Below, in pieces: positions 1-6,431 of a stretch of 11,495 bases of DNA (positions are counted from its first letter, which is position 1; each line of letters opens with the position of its first letter). Source of the stretch: JADFWK01 sp035527895 (GTDB lineage Bacteria; Desulfobacterota; DSM-4660; Desulfatiglandales; B25-G16); the NCBI GenBank assembly GCA_035527895.1, contig DATKZQ010000087.1, positions 1 through 11,495 of the forward strand, given 5' to 3'. The translations under genes and the position numbers were made by a program. The notes beneath the pieces were generated by a model, which did no database searches, had not been told where the DNA came from, and worked only from the letters and a program-made list of their open reading frames with translations.

Positions 1-89
1 CAACGCAATTGAAACAAATACTCACGGCACGCCTCCTCTGTCGAAAATTGCTCCTCAAGCTCAGCCAAGGTTTTTGGATAGTCCTCCAC
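1..89 (-). CDS. IS1595-family transposase, N-terminal fragment (runs off the window)
   Basis: Reading the minus strand from a GTG at 89-87 gives MEDYPKTLAELEEQF, then STEEACREYLFQLR, and a split codon at the edge that fits Trp. A 'YP-TL-E-E--F-TEEACREYLF-LRWP' N-terminus is characteristic of IS1595 transposases, where it precedes a zinc ribbon and a DDE (ISXO2-like) nuclease domain; those parts lie outside the window. The start is uncertain: no clear Shine-Dalgarno precedes the GTG, and the same frame continues upstream through about eight more sense codons to an in-frame TAG at about 115. The gene may therefore be intact with a GTG start or damaged at its 5' end. It moves its own element by cut-and-paste or copy-type DNA transposition. 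Confidence 0.8.
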   Translation of the reverse strand, partial: MEDYPKTLAELEEQFSTEEACREYLFQLR

Positions 90-138
90 ATTTTTGAATA
101 CTACATATTGGGGCTAGTCCAGGCAAGGGGATACCCCC
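1..138 (-). mobile_element. IS1595-family insertion sequence, 5' end only
   Basis: The left edge carries the beginning of an insertion sequence running leftwards out of the window. It is identified by the transposase start encoded at 89-1 on the minus strand. About 50 bases upstream of that start, positions 127-138 read GGGGATACCCCC, a GGGG/CCCC inverted motif (GGGGGTATCCCC on the element's strand) that I take as the probable terminal region. The exact terminus and any target-site duplication cannot be set because the other end is outside the window. The transposase match is strong; the boundary at 138 is inferred. Confidence 0.6.
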
Positions 139-254
139 ATACCTTTATTTGCCAGCAAAGACTATTTATTCTATTGCGGTGGTGTATGATGAAAATATAG
201 ATTCCAGGACAATACCAATAGGTGAGGGGTTATTTCAATCGAGAGGTGATAAAA

Positions 255-395
255 ATGGGTAAAAAAGAAAGTCCTAAAGAAACCCCACAACCGAGAAGAG
301 AGGATGAGATTCGGGAGGGGTGGCGGCCTCCGCCACCTAAACACAGACCACAAGGCCCCCCACCACCCCCGCCACCTAAACCAAAGGAGAAGTAA
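255..395 (+). CDS. small proline-rich hypothetical protein (46 aa)
   Basis: An ATG at 255 follows a good ribosome-binding site (AGAGGTGAT, about 7 bases upstream) and opens a 46-codon frame ending in TAA at 393-395. The product begins MGKKESPKETPQPRREDE, then has two proline-rich stretches (RPPPPKHRP and a seven-proline run PPPPPPP) and ends KPKEK. It is highly charged, has no membrane segment, signal peptide or cysteine, and is probably disordered. I do not recognise a family. It stands alone between the IS1595 end and the dispersed repeats. The good ribosome-binding site and compositional coherence support it; its short length and lack of a known relative keep confidence moderate. Confidence 0.5.
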   Translation: MGKKESPKETPQPRREDEIREGWRPPPPKHRPQGPPPPPPPKPKEK

Positions 396-492
396 TGGCC
401 TTGATTTAGCTAACCATGCAGTGCACCAGACAGCGAAAACCTACTGGCTTCGCTGCCGGTGACTGCTGGCGTTGTGCTTACTGCTAGGAGTC

Positions 493-780
493 TATGCCTC
501 AGACTACTGTCGAAACGTTTACATTACCATACGAAACATAGACAGGTGGGTTGTATGATCCTAACTGAACTCATCAGCCACGGCCCCTTCCCAAAATTGC
601 CGAATCGCGGTTGAAGTATAGTTTTAGATTCATTTTGGATTGTGGGGGAAGCGATGTGATCGTCAAGTAATTATTCTCATTTTTGGCCTCACCTACTTTC
701 GAGTATCAGGCTAGGTGCGGTGACGAACCCACAATATGTGGGGGTAGGTAGAATCTAGAAAAAGCTGCGATCTCTTGCCA
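493..780 (+). repeat. dispersed repeat R, copy 1 (direct repeat with 3344-3632)
   Basis: This 288-base non-coding stretch is matched, in the same orientation and almost without gaps, by 3344-3632. Identity is about 80% by eye overall. A 43-base core (608-650 versus 3459-3501) is identical, as is a 23-base block (721-743 versus 3573-3595) containing the hairpin CCCACA-ATA-TGTGGG. No reading frame is conserved between the two copies, which argues for a non-coding repeat rather than a duplicated gene. The two copies bracket the propeller gene. Confidence 0.85.
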
Positions 781-856
781 TGAGTTAAGGTTTTGCCACA
801 CTTTCGGCATGTCAGATTTCAGAATGATATGAGCAAAATGAGTGAGTCTGGCATCA

Positions 857-1051
857 ATAGCAGATTACAAATCCTCAGACCCGATTATGGCTACCACAAG
901 ATCTTGGGGTTGGCGAACTGAGGGACGACACTAACTTATTTGGACACTTCAAGCGATTTCGCAAAGACTTCCCGCCTAGGCGAGTCTGTCTAATTGCGAT
1001 ACAATTATTGTATAATCCAGATTACCCTGTAGCACCCTATTTCATCTTGAA
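857..1051 (+). repeat. dispersed repeat A/B/C, copy A (inverted relative to 9985-10179)
   Basis: The reverse complement of 9985-10179 aligns with this stretch without gaps over 195 bases. I counted 133 identities in the first 168 positions (about 79%). Identical islands include CCGATTATGG, TTGGGGTTGG, GACGACACTA and GACTTCCCGCC. The left boundary is sharp: upstream of 857 and beyond 10179 the sequences are unrelated. The final part (TTCATCTTGAA, 1041-1051) is also seen near the right edge of the window. There is no coding potential; this looks like a dispersed intergenic or MITE-like repeat. Confidence 0.8.
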
Positions 1052-1557
1052 ATATGTATTTTCCACAGAGATCTCTTCGCTACCAGGATACAATTTGATA
1101 TTGACCTTTCAACTACCATATGTAATCCTCAAATTCCTCGAATTTAAGTATATGGCAAGAAGTATATGATTTACCAGCTCAGGAACCCAACTCGACATGC
1201 TGTAAACGTGGTTGACGAAAAAGGTTTTTGTTGATTTTTTTTTAATACGGATACACGCTCCCCTTTCTAAGCCAATACCAATTTGCTCTTCAGCCGCTAC
1301 TACTGAATTCTATCCAAAATTTGTATGGATAACTTCCCTATTGACTTTTCCGAACGTAACGAATACACATCCAAAGCAGCTCTACAATTCTTACGAGGTG
1401 TCTTTCCGATGGAGAAACCCCTCAAATTTTGCCTACCTTGCTCCCAGGGGAACCGCAATGTTCTGTTGGGAGACTCCAGATCCTATCATTACATCAAAAC
1501 ACTCCGAGCCCTGAAGTCCGGGCGGCACTGATACCCAACCTGTAAAAGGAGGAGAAC
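1052..1557 (+). other. gene-free stretch upstream of the propeller gene
   Basis: About 500 AT-rich bases with no convincing gene. Two overlapping short frames lie at 1212-1531 but lack ribosome-binding sites and recognisable sequence. A TTGACT at 1342-1347 followed 17 bases later by TACACA is a weak candidate promoter for the gene at 1558. A short hairpin (CTCCCA...TGGGAG, around 1441-1470) is unremarkable. I see no recognisable riboswitch. Confidence 0.4.
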
Positions 1558-2937
1558 ATGCAGGAGAGGATGCTAAACGCTGTGAGCGTAACATTGCACA
1601 TTACATGGATTGTGGGCTGCCGGGCAGTAAAACGCATGGCGCTTGTCGCCGCTCTTGTGGCACTGTGTGTTTTTTCCGGAGGGCTTGCCCATGCCGGGAC
1701 CGTGTATTCATGGACCAAGACCATGGGCGGGGAAAGTGGTGATTATGGCCGTTCAGCTGCGGTGGATGGAAGCGGGAACGTCTATGTGACGGGATATTTC
1801 TTCGGCACCGCTGATTTCGACCCGGGCCCTGACACAGACGACCATACTTCGGTCGGTGGTAATGACATCTTCCTGACGAAGATTAATCCAGACGGCACCT
1901 ACGGCTGGACCAAGACCATGGGCGGGACAAACGTGGTTTATGGCCATTCAGCTACGGTGGATGGAAGCGGGAACGTCTATGTGACGGGACGGTTTGAGGG
2001 CACCGCTGATTTCGACCCGGGCCCTGACACAGACGACCATACTTCGGTCGATGGTAGTGCCGACATCTTCCTGACAAAGATTAATCCAGACGGCACCTAC
2101 GGCTGGACCAAGACCATGGGCGGGTCAATGGGTGATTGGGGCAATTCAGCTGCGGTGGATGGAAGCGGGAACGTCTATGTGGCGGGATATTTCGTTGGCA
2201 CCGCTGATTTCGACCCGGGCCCTGGGGACAACCACACCTCGACCGGTAGTAATGACATCTTCGTGACAAAGATTAATTCAGACGGCACCTACGGCTGGAC
2301 CAAGACCATGGGCGGGGAAACTGATGATCAGGGCTATTCAGCTAGGGTGGATGGAAGCGGGAACGTCTATGTGGCGGGATATTTCGTTGGCACCGCTGAT
2401 TTCGACCCGGGCCCTGACACGGACAATCATACATCGCGCAGTTATGACATCTTCCTGACAAAGATTAATGCAGACGGCACCTACGGCTGGACCAAGACCA
2501 TGGGCGGGATAGACAATGATTATGGAATTTCACCTACGGTGGATGGAAGCGGGAACGTCTATGTGGCGGGATCTTTTCAGCGCACCGCCGATTTCGACCC
2601 GGGCCCTGACACAGACGACCATACTTCGGTCGGTGGTAATGACATCTTCCTGACGAAGATTAATCCAGACGGCACCTACGGCTGGACCAAGACCATGGGC
2701 GGGGCAGGCAATGATTCTGGCCATTCAGCTGCGGTGGATGGAAGCGGGAACGTCTATGTGGCGGGATATTTTCAGGGCACCGCCGATTTCGACCCGGGCC
2801 CTGACACAGACGACCATACTTCGGTCGATGGTAGTGCCGACATCTTCCTGACAAAGTTCACAATGGAATCCCCAGCTGGTGGTGACGGTGACGGTGGAGG
2901 CTGCTTTATCGCCACGGTAGGTAGTGGAGTCGACTAG
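1558..2937 (+). CDS. secreted SBBP-type beta-propeller repeat protein with short CFI-type C-terminal tail
   Basis: The ATG at 1558 follows a strong AAAGGAGGAG site. Of 459 residues, 1-46 look like an export signal: a KR pair at 25-26, a hydrophobic core at about 27-43, and a likely cut after AHA (46). Residues 51 to about 433 are six repeats of 64-66 residues, each reading W-T-K-T-M-G-G, a variable patch, V-DGSGNVYV-G, then TADFDPGP, and DIF-TKIN-DGTYG. This is the SBBP ('beta-propeller repeat') pattern, so a surface or periplasmic propeller is likely; the acidic FDPGPDTDD segment could bind calcium (inference). The third repeat is shortened to PGPGDNHTS. A Gly/Asp linker precedes GGGCFIAT (Cys at 449), resembling the CFI-box tail seen in deltaproteobacterial secreted proteins, but the protein stops seven residues after CFIA, without the usual YGS and following helix. 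Ligand and exact function are unknown. Confidence 0.85.
   Translation: MQERMLNAVSVTLHITWIVGCRAVKRMALVAALVALCVFSGGLAHAGTVYSWTKTMGGESGDYGRSAAVDGSGNVYVTGYFFGTADFDPGPDTDDHTSVGGNDIFLTKINPDGTYGWTKTMGGTNVVYGHSATVDGSGNVYVTGRFEGTADFDPGPDTDDHTSVDGSADIFLTKINPDGTYGWTKTMGGSMGDWGNSAAVDGSGNVYVAGYFVGTADFDPGPGDNHTSTGSNDIFVTKINSDGTYGWTKTMGGETDDQGYSARVDGSGNVYVAGYFVGTADFDPGPDTDNHTSRSYDIFLTKINADGTYGWTKTMGGIDNDYGISPTVDGSGNVYVAGSFQRTADFDPGPDTDDHTSVGGNDIFLTKINPDGTYGWTKTMGGAGNDSGHSAAVDGSGNVYVAGYFQGTADFDPGPDTDDHTSVDGSADIFLTKFTMESPAGGDGDGGGCFIATVGSGVD
1708..2856 (+). repeat. six in-gene tandem repeats of 192-198 bp
   Basis: Units start at about 1708, 1903, 2101, 2293, 2485 and 2680, spaced 195, 198, 192, 192 and 195 bases. 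They are near-identical at DNA level: a 28-base block starting GGTGGATGGAAGCGGG is the same in all six. Differences concentrate in two patches: the roughly eight codons after the Met-Gly-Gly, and two or three codons after the Gly-Tyr-Phe. Such homogeneity implies recent expansion or gene conversion between units. Confidence 0.9.
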
Positions 2938-3073
2938 CCCAAGACACTTGACCGGATATCCTTCTCCAGCATCATAGCGATAGCGTTGGCTGTGAGAGTA
3001 CGGAAGATAACCAGGCTGTAACGCATGTCTTTTTCGCTTGTATAGAGAAGGCGGCTACACGGAATCCTTAGCT

Positions 3074-3276
3074 AAAGGCAGGACCAAAATGGCGACCCGA
3101 TCGCTAAAAGTGTTGATGCATCACTCTAAGGTGTTGTTTTTATATGCAATAGAAGGAAAGACCCCCAAAAACATATTATATCGATAGCTTTGGCTTGTTT
3201 TCGATTATATATCAGGGCATTACAGGGGTCTTTCAACACCCTAAGCGATCGGCTTGCCAAAAATGGCCCTGCCTTT
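3074..3276 (+). repeat. 203-bp imperfect inverted repeat (branched hairpin)
   Basis: Complementary arms nest in order: AAAGGCAGG (3074-3082) with CCTGCCTTT (3268-3276); CCGATCGCT (3097-3105) with AGCGATCGG (3244-3252); TAAGGTGTTG (3127-3136) with CAACACCCTA (3234-3243, one G-T pair); GAAAGACCCC (3156-3165) with GGGGTCTTTC (3225-3234). The last two share a base. The left arm has an extra insert with its own palindrome TGATGCATCA. The ordered nesting over four blocks makes chance unlikely. It could be a MITE-like element, a structured RNA, or a bidirectional terminator downstream of the propeller gene. Confidence 0.7.
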
Positions 3277-3343
3277 TTCGTTGGAATCTCTATATATTGT
3301 ATGTGCCCTAAAGGCCAAATTGTTACGGTTTCTGCTATGAACC

Positions 3344-3632
3344 TATCCCCGAGACTGCTGTCAAAAGGTTCCGATTACCATACGTAACATCTACAGGCTG
3401 GGTGCATATATCTAACTGAAGTAGTCAGGCACTCCCCCTTCCGAAGATTGGCGAATGCCGGTTGAAGTATAGTTTTAGATTCATTTTGGATTGTGGGGGA
3501 ATGGATGTGACCGTCGAGTAATTATTCATCATTTTTGGTCCCGCCTATCTTCGGCTATCAGGCTAGGTGCGTTGACGAACCCACAATATGTGGGGCTGGG
3601 TAGAACCTAGAAAAAGTTGCGATCACTTGCCA
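3344..3632 (+). repeat. dispersed repeat R, copy 2 (direct repeat with 493-780)
   Basis: This is the second copy of the R repeat, 289 bases, in the same orientation as 493-780 and about 2.85 kb away. The identical core lies at 3459-3501, and the hairpin-containing block (CCCACAATATGTGGG) is at 3573-3595. The similarity ends sharply at TTGCCA; sequence on either side of the two copies is unrelated. No protein is encoded consistently. Confidence 0.85.
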
Positions 3633-4172
3633 AACCCTCAAGATATCAACCGACCAGAAAACCTGTGATATGTCTGACCTCACGTGCTCTAATCACTCGA
3701 ATGTTGGTTTTTCATTTATTTTGAATTGATTTCAGTCAAGTTTGGGGTATTCAAGAGGAGATATCACTCAATAACAGGTTTATTTGGGAAGTCTTGAACT
3801 GAGCAATTTTCAAATATTGTTATGCCAGTCGTAACAGAAGAAGCGCCTCCCGAGCTTAAGCATTTGGCACGTAGGGTTGAAAACTTAACTATCGCCACCC
3901 ACCACAACATCTAGTAGAATTCTGACAATACTATTGCTTCCTAACTCTAAAGTGATACGGGAAAGGTGCCTTCTAATGAGCCACCGACGGGCGATGTCAT
4001 AGATGATTAATTCTTCCGCAAATAAGCAATTCCAGCTTGGAATGATGAGTGTGGAATTCAGTTAGATATACGTTGTCTGATTCAAGGCTAAAATTGTTAC
4101 TCACCAGGTTTTGAGCGACCGAAGATTTCAGAAGCATAGAAGTAGCCCCTTCAGCAGGCATTCGCGAGGTTC
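3633..4172 (+). other. gene-poor stretch between repeat R2 and the pilin cluster
   Basis: No convincing gene. A 30-codon frame at 3822-3914 (starting MPVVTEEAPPELKHLARR) has coding-like composition but no ribosome-binding site. A minus-strand frame at 4179-3997 overlaps the end of the gene at 4173 and contains ATSML, faintly like the pilin's ATSMLKK, which is too little to call a pilin remnant. The stretch probably contains decayed DNA. Confidence 0.35.
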
Positions 4173-4442
4173 CTACCACCCCAGCTTTTCCTTTAGGAGC
4201 TCCTGGAGTCGATCAGTAAAGCCGTAGGGGTAGAGTGGAAACAGATCGGAGAGCCGCTCCTCCAGATCATGGACAGCCATCCCTGCGGTTGGATCTGTGA
4301 GGCCCGAGGGCCAACCGTAGTGTTTCCTGATTTTATGTCTCATGGCCACCTTCTTCGGCTTGCTGAGCTTAGGGATAAGCCGAAGCCCGTCCTCAAGGAC
4401 CTGAAGTATCTCTTGCACGTCTCGTGGGCTTAACCGCGCCAT
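4173..4442 (-). CDS. hypothetical protein (89 aa), last gene of the pilin cluster
   Basis: Starting at the ATG at 4442, with AAGGTGA just upstream, gives 89 residues beginning MARLSPRDVQEILQVLEDG; a GTG six bases earlier is possible but would overlap the ribosome-binding site. The protein is soluble, with no signal or membrane segment, and is probably mainly helical (an amphipathic start, a basic patch at about 24-41, and a leucine-rich C-terminal helix ending LKEKLGW). I do not recognise a family. It follows the pilin gene by about 100 bases on the same strand, so it may be co-transcribed. A role in pilus biology is only a guess from position. Confidence 0.6.
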   Translation of the reverse strand: MARLSPRDVQEILQVLEDGLRLIPKLSKPKKVAMRHKIRKHYGWPSGLTDPTAGMAVHDLEERLSDLFPLYPYGFTDRLQELLKEKLGW

Positions 4443-4539
4443 AGTCACCTTCCCGCATTGAACTCAGATCACAGATGAGCACCGCATATGGTTTTCGCCG
4501 TCTCCCGTTTTTCAGGGTACGGAAACGAAGGGGCTTTTA

Positions 4540-4983
4540 CTAGAGTATGTCAATCTTTCCGGTCTTGTCAACGGTTCCCGTGATTGAGGGGGAGCCGTCC
4601 TTGAAGAGGGGAAAGGAGTTTCCAACAGACGATATCGTGACCATACATGTCTGACCCGGCAGGGTCGTGATGGTGAAATCGAGAAAGTGGCCCACCGGGA
4701 TAGTTATCTTGAGGGCATCTCGAATCTGGGTGATCTCGGCCTTGGAGGGGAGATCGTCGTGAAATACCGCTAGCGTCTGTCCAACCTGTGGGAAGAACTT
4801 GTCATTGTCCAAGAAGTAGATGATTTCTGAATCGAGGAGCTTTTTCAGCATGGAGGTGGCCTCGGAGCCGTAGCTCCTCCGCTGTATGGTTCGGTAACAT
4901 GGTACCGCTGTGGCACCGAGGATACCCAGTATCGCGATCACCACCATGAGTTCAATGAGGGTGAAGCCATGTTTTCTCTCCAT
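4540..4983 (-). CDS. type IV pilin / pseudopilin-like protein
   Basis: The 147-residue product starts MERKHGFTLIELMVVIAILG, a textbook class III signal: a short basic leader, cleavage after Gly6, N-methylated Phe7 and Glu at mature position 5, then a hydrophobic helix to about residue 27. PilD-type prepilin peptidase would process it, and it would join a type IV pilus or type II secretion pseudopilus. The globular part has two cysteines (29 and 113), one of them right at the end of the hydrophobic helix. Length fits a minor or GspG-sized pilin. The ATG directly follows the TAG of the upstream gene, with GAGGAA six bases before it, so translation is probably coupled. No assembly ATPase or platform gene is present, so it would depend on machinery elsewhere. 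Confidence 0.9.
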   Translation of the reverse strand: MERKHGFTLIELMVVIAILGILGATAVPCYRTIQRRSYGSEATSMLKKLLDSEIIYFLDNDKFFPQVGQTLAVFHDDLPSKAEITQIRDALKITIPVGHFLDFTITTLPGQTCMVTISSVGNSFPLFKDGSPSITGTVDKTGKIDIL

Positions 4984-5475
4984 CTAGGATTCCTCGTCAG
5001 ATGGGCTCATGCAGACAATGCCCTGTGGTGAAAGGACAATAGTCACGTTGCCCGTGCTGCGATCAATGAGCGCCAGGCGGTAGCCTTCGGCGGGATCGGT
5101 GCTGTAGGAGAGTACCTCCAGACACGAGAGCTCCTCTTTCCGCAACGGTACGTATTTGGGGTGAAGATCGGAGAGTTGTTCGGGGTAGCCCCGTTCCTCG
5201 TAATGGGCGTAGCGCCTGATCGCTCCGTCAACCAGAAACAGGAGCACGGTGGGCCTCTCTACAACATGTATCGTTTTGGGAGGGGGCGGCTCACCACCCC
5301 GGATAAGCACCCCCCACATGGCAATGATCAGGGCAGCAGAGATGAGCAGGTAGAGGTGAAACACGCCCCATTCTTTCTTCCGCTTTTCCTTACGCTCCTC
5401 GGAGCGCACCCTTCCAGTCACAAGCCCCCCACTTATTATTGTTGGTGATGCTGAGATACTGCGGATTTTGGGCAA
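4984..5475 (-). CDS. membrane-anchored pilin-like protein, first gene of the pilin cluster
   Basis: A basic N-terminal region (RSEERKEKRKKEW, 25-37) precedes one transmembrane helix (about 38-59), a proline-rich linker (GEPPPPK) and a roughly 95-residue outside domain. That domain reads IRRYAHYEERGYPEQLSDL, then LSYSTDPAEGYRL, resembling the 'YP.sL.dL...Y..dp.GY.L' pattern of GspG-like pseudopilin heads (inference), although it has no prepilin cleavage site. It would display a pilin-like domain in the periplasm next to the true pilin it precedes with no gap. The start is uncertain: the longest frame begins with a TTG at 5475 lacking a ribosome-binding site; a GTG at 5421 after AGTGGGGGG is at least as good and keeps the helix. 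Family unknown to me. Confidence 0.7.
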   Translation of the reverse strand: MPKIRSISASPTIISGGLVTGRVRSEERKEKRKKEWGVFHLYLLISAALIIAMWGVLIRGGEPPPPKTIHVVERPTVLLFLVDGAIRRYAHYEERGYPEQLSDLHPKYVPLRKEELSCLEVLSYSTDPAEGYRLALIDRSTGNVTIVLSPQGIVCMSPSDEES

Positions 5476-5800
5476 GGATCATGCCGAACAATCCCACAGT
5501 GATACCCGCCTTTGAGTTTTCGAATCATTACCCCCGTCTTCACGTCGGTGTCAAGGGTATTCGAATCAAAATCTGTCGAACTGTTAGAATCCTGGCACGT
5601 GCTTGTACTCCAATCGGTTTCTCCGGGTAGCTTTCATGCTGTTGCACGGCAAGTACAATTCATAAGAGGACTTAAGGGTGGGCAGCAGAGAATGAAGGGC
5701 TTGCCCCTCGCCGATGTGGCCAAGCAAAGAAACCTACAGGTGAGGGTTCCACTTTCCTTATCTCCGCTAATCTTCAGAAGATTTTTGAGTCAATGTAGCA

Positions 5801-5874
5801 GTTTGGAGCTTAAGCGAAAAACTTAAGCCCCTCTTTCTTATGCCGATACATAAAGAAGACGGGCAGCTCCAAAC
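5801..5874 (+). other. compact branched hairpin upstream of the HNH gene
   Basis: Outer stem GTTTGGAG (5801-5808) pairs with CTCCAAAC (5867-5874). Inside are two hairpins: CTTAAG-CGAAAAA-CTTAAG (5809-5827), extendable by one G-C pair, and CTTTCTTATG-CCGATA-CATAAAGAAG (5833-5858, two mismatches). Together they make a clean three-way junction of 74 bases, ending about 30 bases before the HNH start codon. It could be a 5' leader regulatory RNA, a terminator of upstream transcription, or a mobile-element end. The pairing is seen directly; the role is unknown. Confidence 0.6.
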
Positions 5875-5903
5875 CAGAAAGATTAGGGGAGTGAGAACAT
5901 AGC

Positions 5904-6410
5904 ATGGAAAAAACTAGTGACCATGATCTGCCATTGAGAATCGAACTGGTACCGAAGACTTGCTGGAATTTTACTCTGCGCAAGCTAATGCCCCGATCTC
6001 GCTGGAATAAGGTACGTCAAAAGGTTTTTGAAAGAGCGGGGCACACCTGTGAGATATGCGGGGCCAAAGATAAGCTGAATTGCCATGAAATATGGGAATA
6101 CGATGGCACAAAGCATATCCAGAAGATGGCAGGGTTTCAAGCCGTCTGCGACCTGTGTCACCATGTCAAACATTTCGGGATGGCTCAGGTTTTGGCGGAT
6201 CGAGGCTACGCTGATCTAATAGACACCTTGATTGAGCATTTCAAGGCGGTAAACGGCGTTGAAGATCGGGAGTTCGACTCGCATGTGAAGAAGGCCTTTC
6301 GAGTCTGGAAGCAAAGGTCTCAGCACGAGTGGGAAACCGATCTCGGTCGGTTTGACTCTCTCATACAATCCAAGGCATTCAGGAGGGCTGAAGTGCCTAC
6401 GAACAATTAA
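5904..6410 (+). CDS. HNH-type (zinc-binding) endonuclease-like protein
   Basis: The 168-residue product has a central treble-clef/HNH signature: CEIC (Cys49, Cys52), LNCHEIWEYD (Cys60, His61, Glu62) and CDLCHHVKH (Cys82, Cys85, His86, His87, His90). The two CxxC pairs should hold zinc; His61 with the His86/His90 group would form the metal-dependent nuclease site (family knowledge plus inference). A basic SRWNKVRQKVFERAG lead-in and a helical C-terminus with KAFRVWKQRSQHEWETDLG complete a widespread small 'HNH endonuclease' group of unclear substrate. It stands alone, with a GGGGAGTGAG upstream of the ATG at slightly long spacing. No Cas9/IscB RuvC part, intron or methylase accompanies it. It is flanked by structured elements on both sides, so a mobile-element or housekeeping repair role cannot be separated. 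Confidence 0.8.
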   Translation: MEKTSDHDLPLRIELVPKTCWNFTLRKLMPRSRWNKVRQKVFERAGHTCEICGAKDKLNCHEIWEYDGTKHIQKMAGFQAVCDLCHHVKHFGMAQVLADRGYADLIDTLIEHFKAVNGVEDREFDSHVKKAFRVWKQRSQHEWETDLGRFDSLIQSKAFRRAEVPTNN

Positions 6411-6431
6411 GAAGGACGATATTACTTTTTC

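Noticed and set aside
1212..1531. Two overlapping frames before the propeller gene
   Set aside because: No ribosome-binding sites and no protein-like conservation signals; treated as chance open frames in AT-rich leader DNA.
1753..2854. Minus-strand open frames of 60 or so codons inside the propeller gene
   Set aside because: They recur at the repeat spacing and are antisense shadows of the repetitive coding strand.
1708..2856. CRISPR-like or tandem non-coding repeat array
   Set aside because: The 192-198-base repeats are all in frame within one protein gene and encode SBBP propeller units.
2934..3026. 30-residue minus-strand frame overlapping the propeller stop, considered as a transposase tail
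   Set aside because: The resemblance to transposase C-termini was vague and no upstream remnant of such a gene is visible.
5512..5826. Plus-strand 104-codon frame upstream of the HNH gene
   Set aside because: No ribosome-binding site, no recognisable family, and it runs into the 5801-5874 hairpin while overlapping equally open minus-strand frames.
5801..6410. IscB/HEARO-type (OMEGA) system because a structured RNA precedes an HNH gene
   Set aside because: The HNH protein is only 168 residues with no RuvC segments or bridge helix, so it is not IscB.
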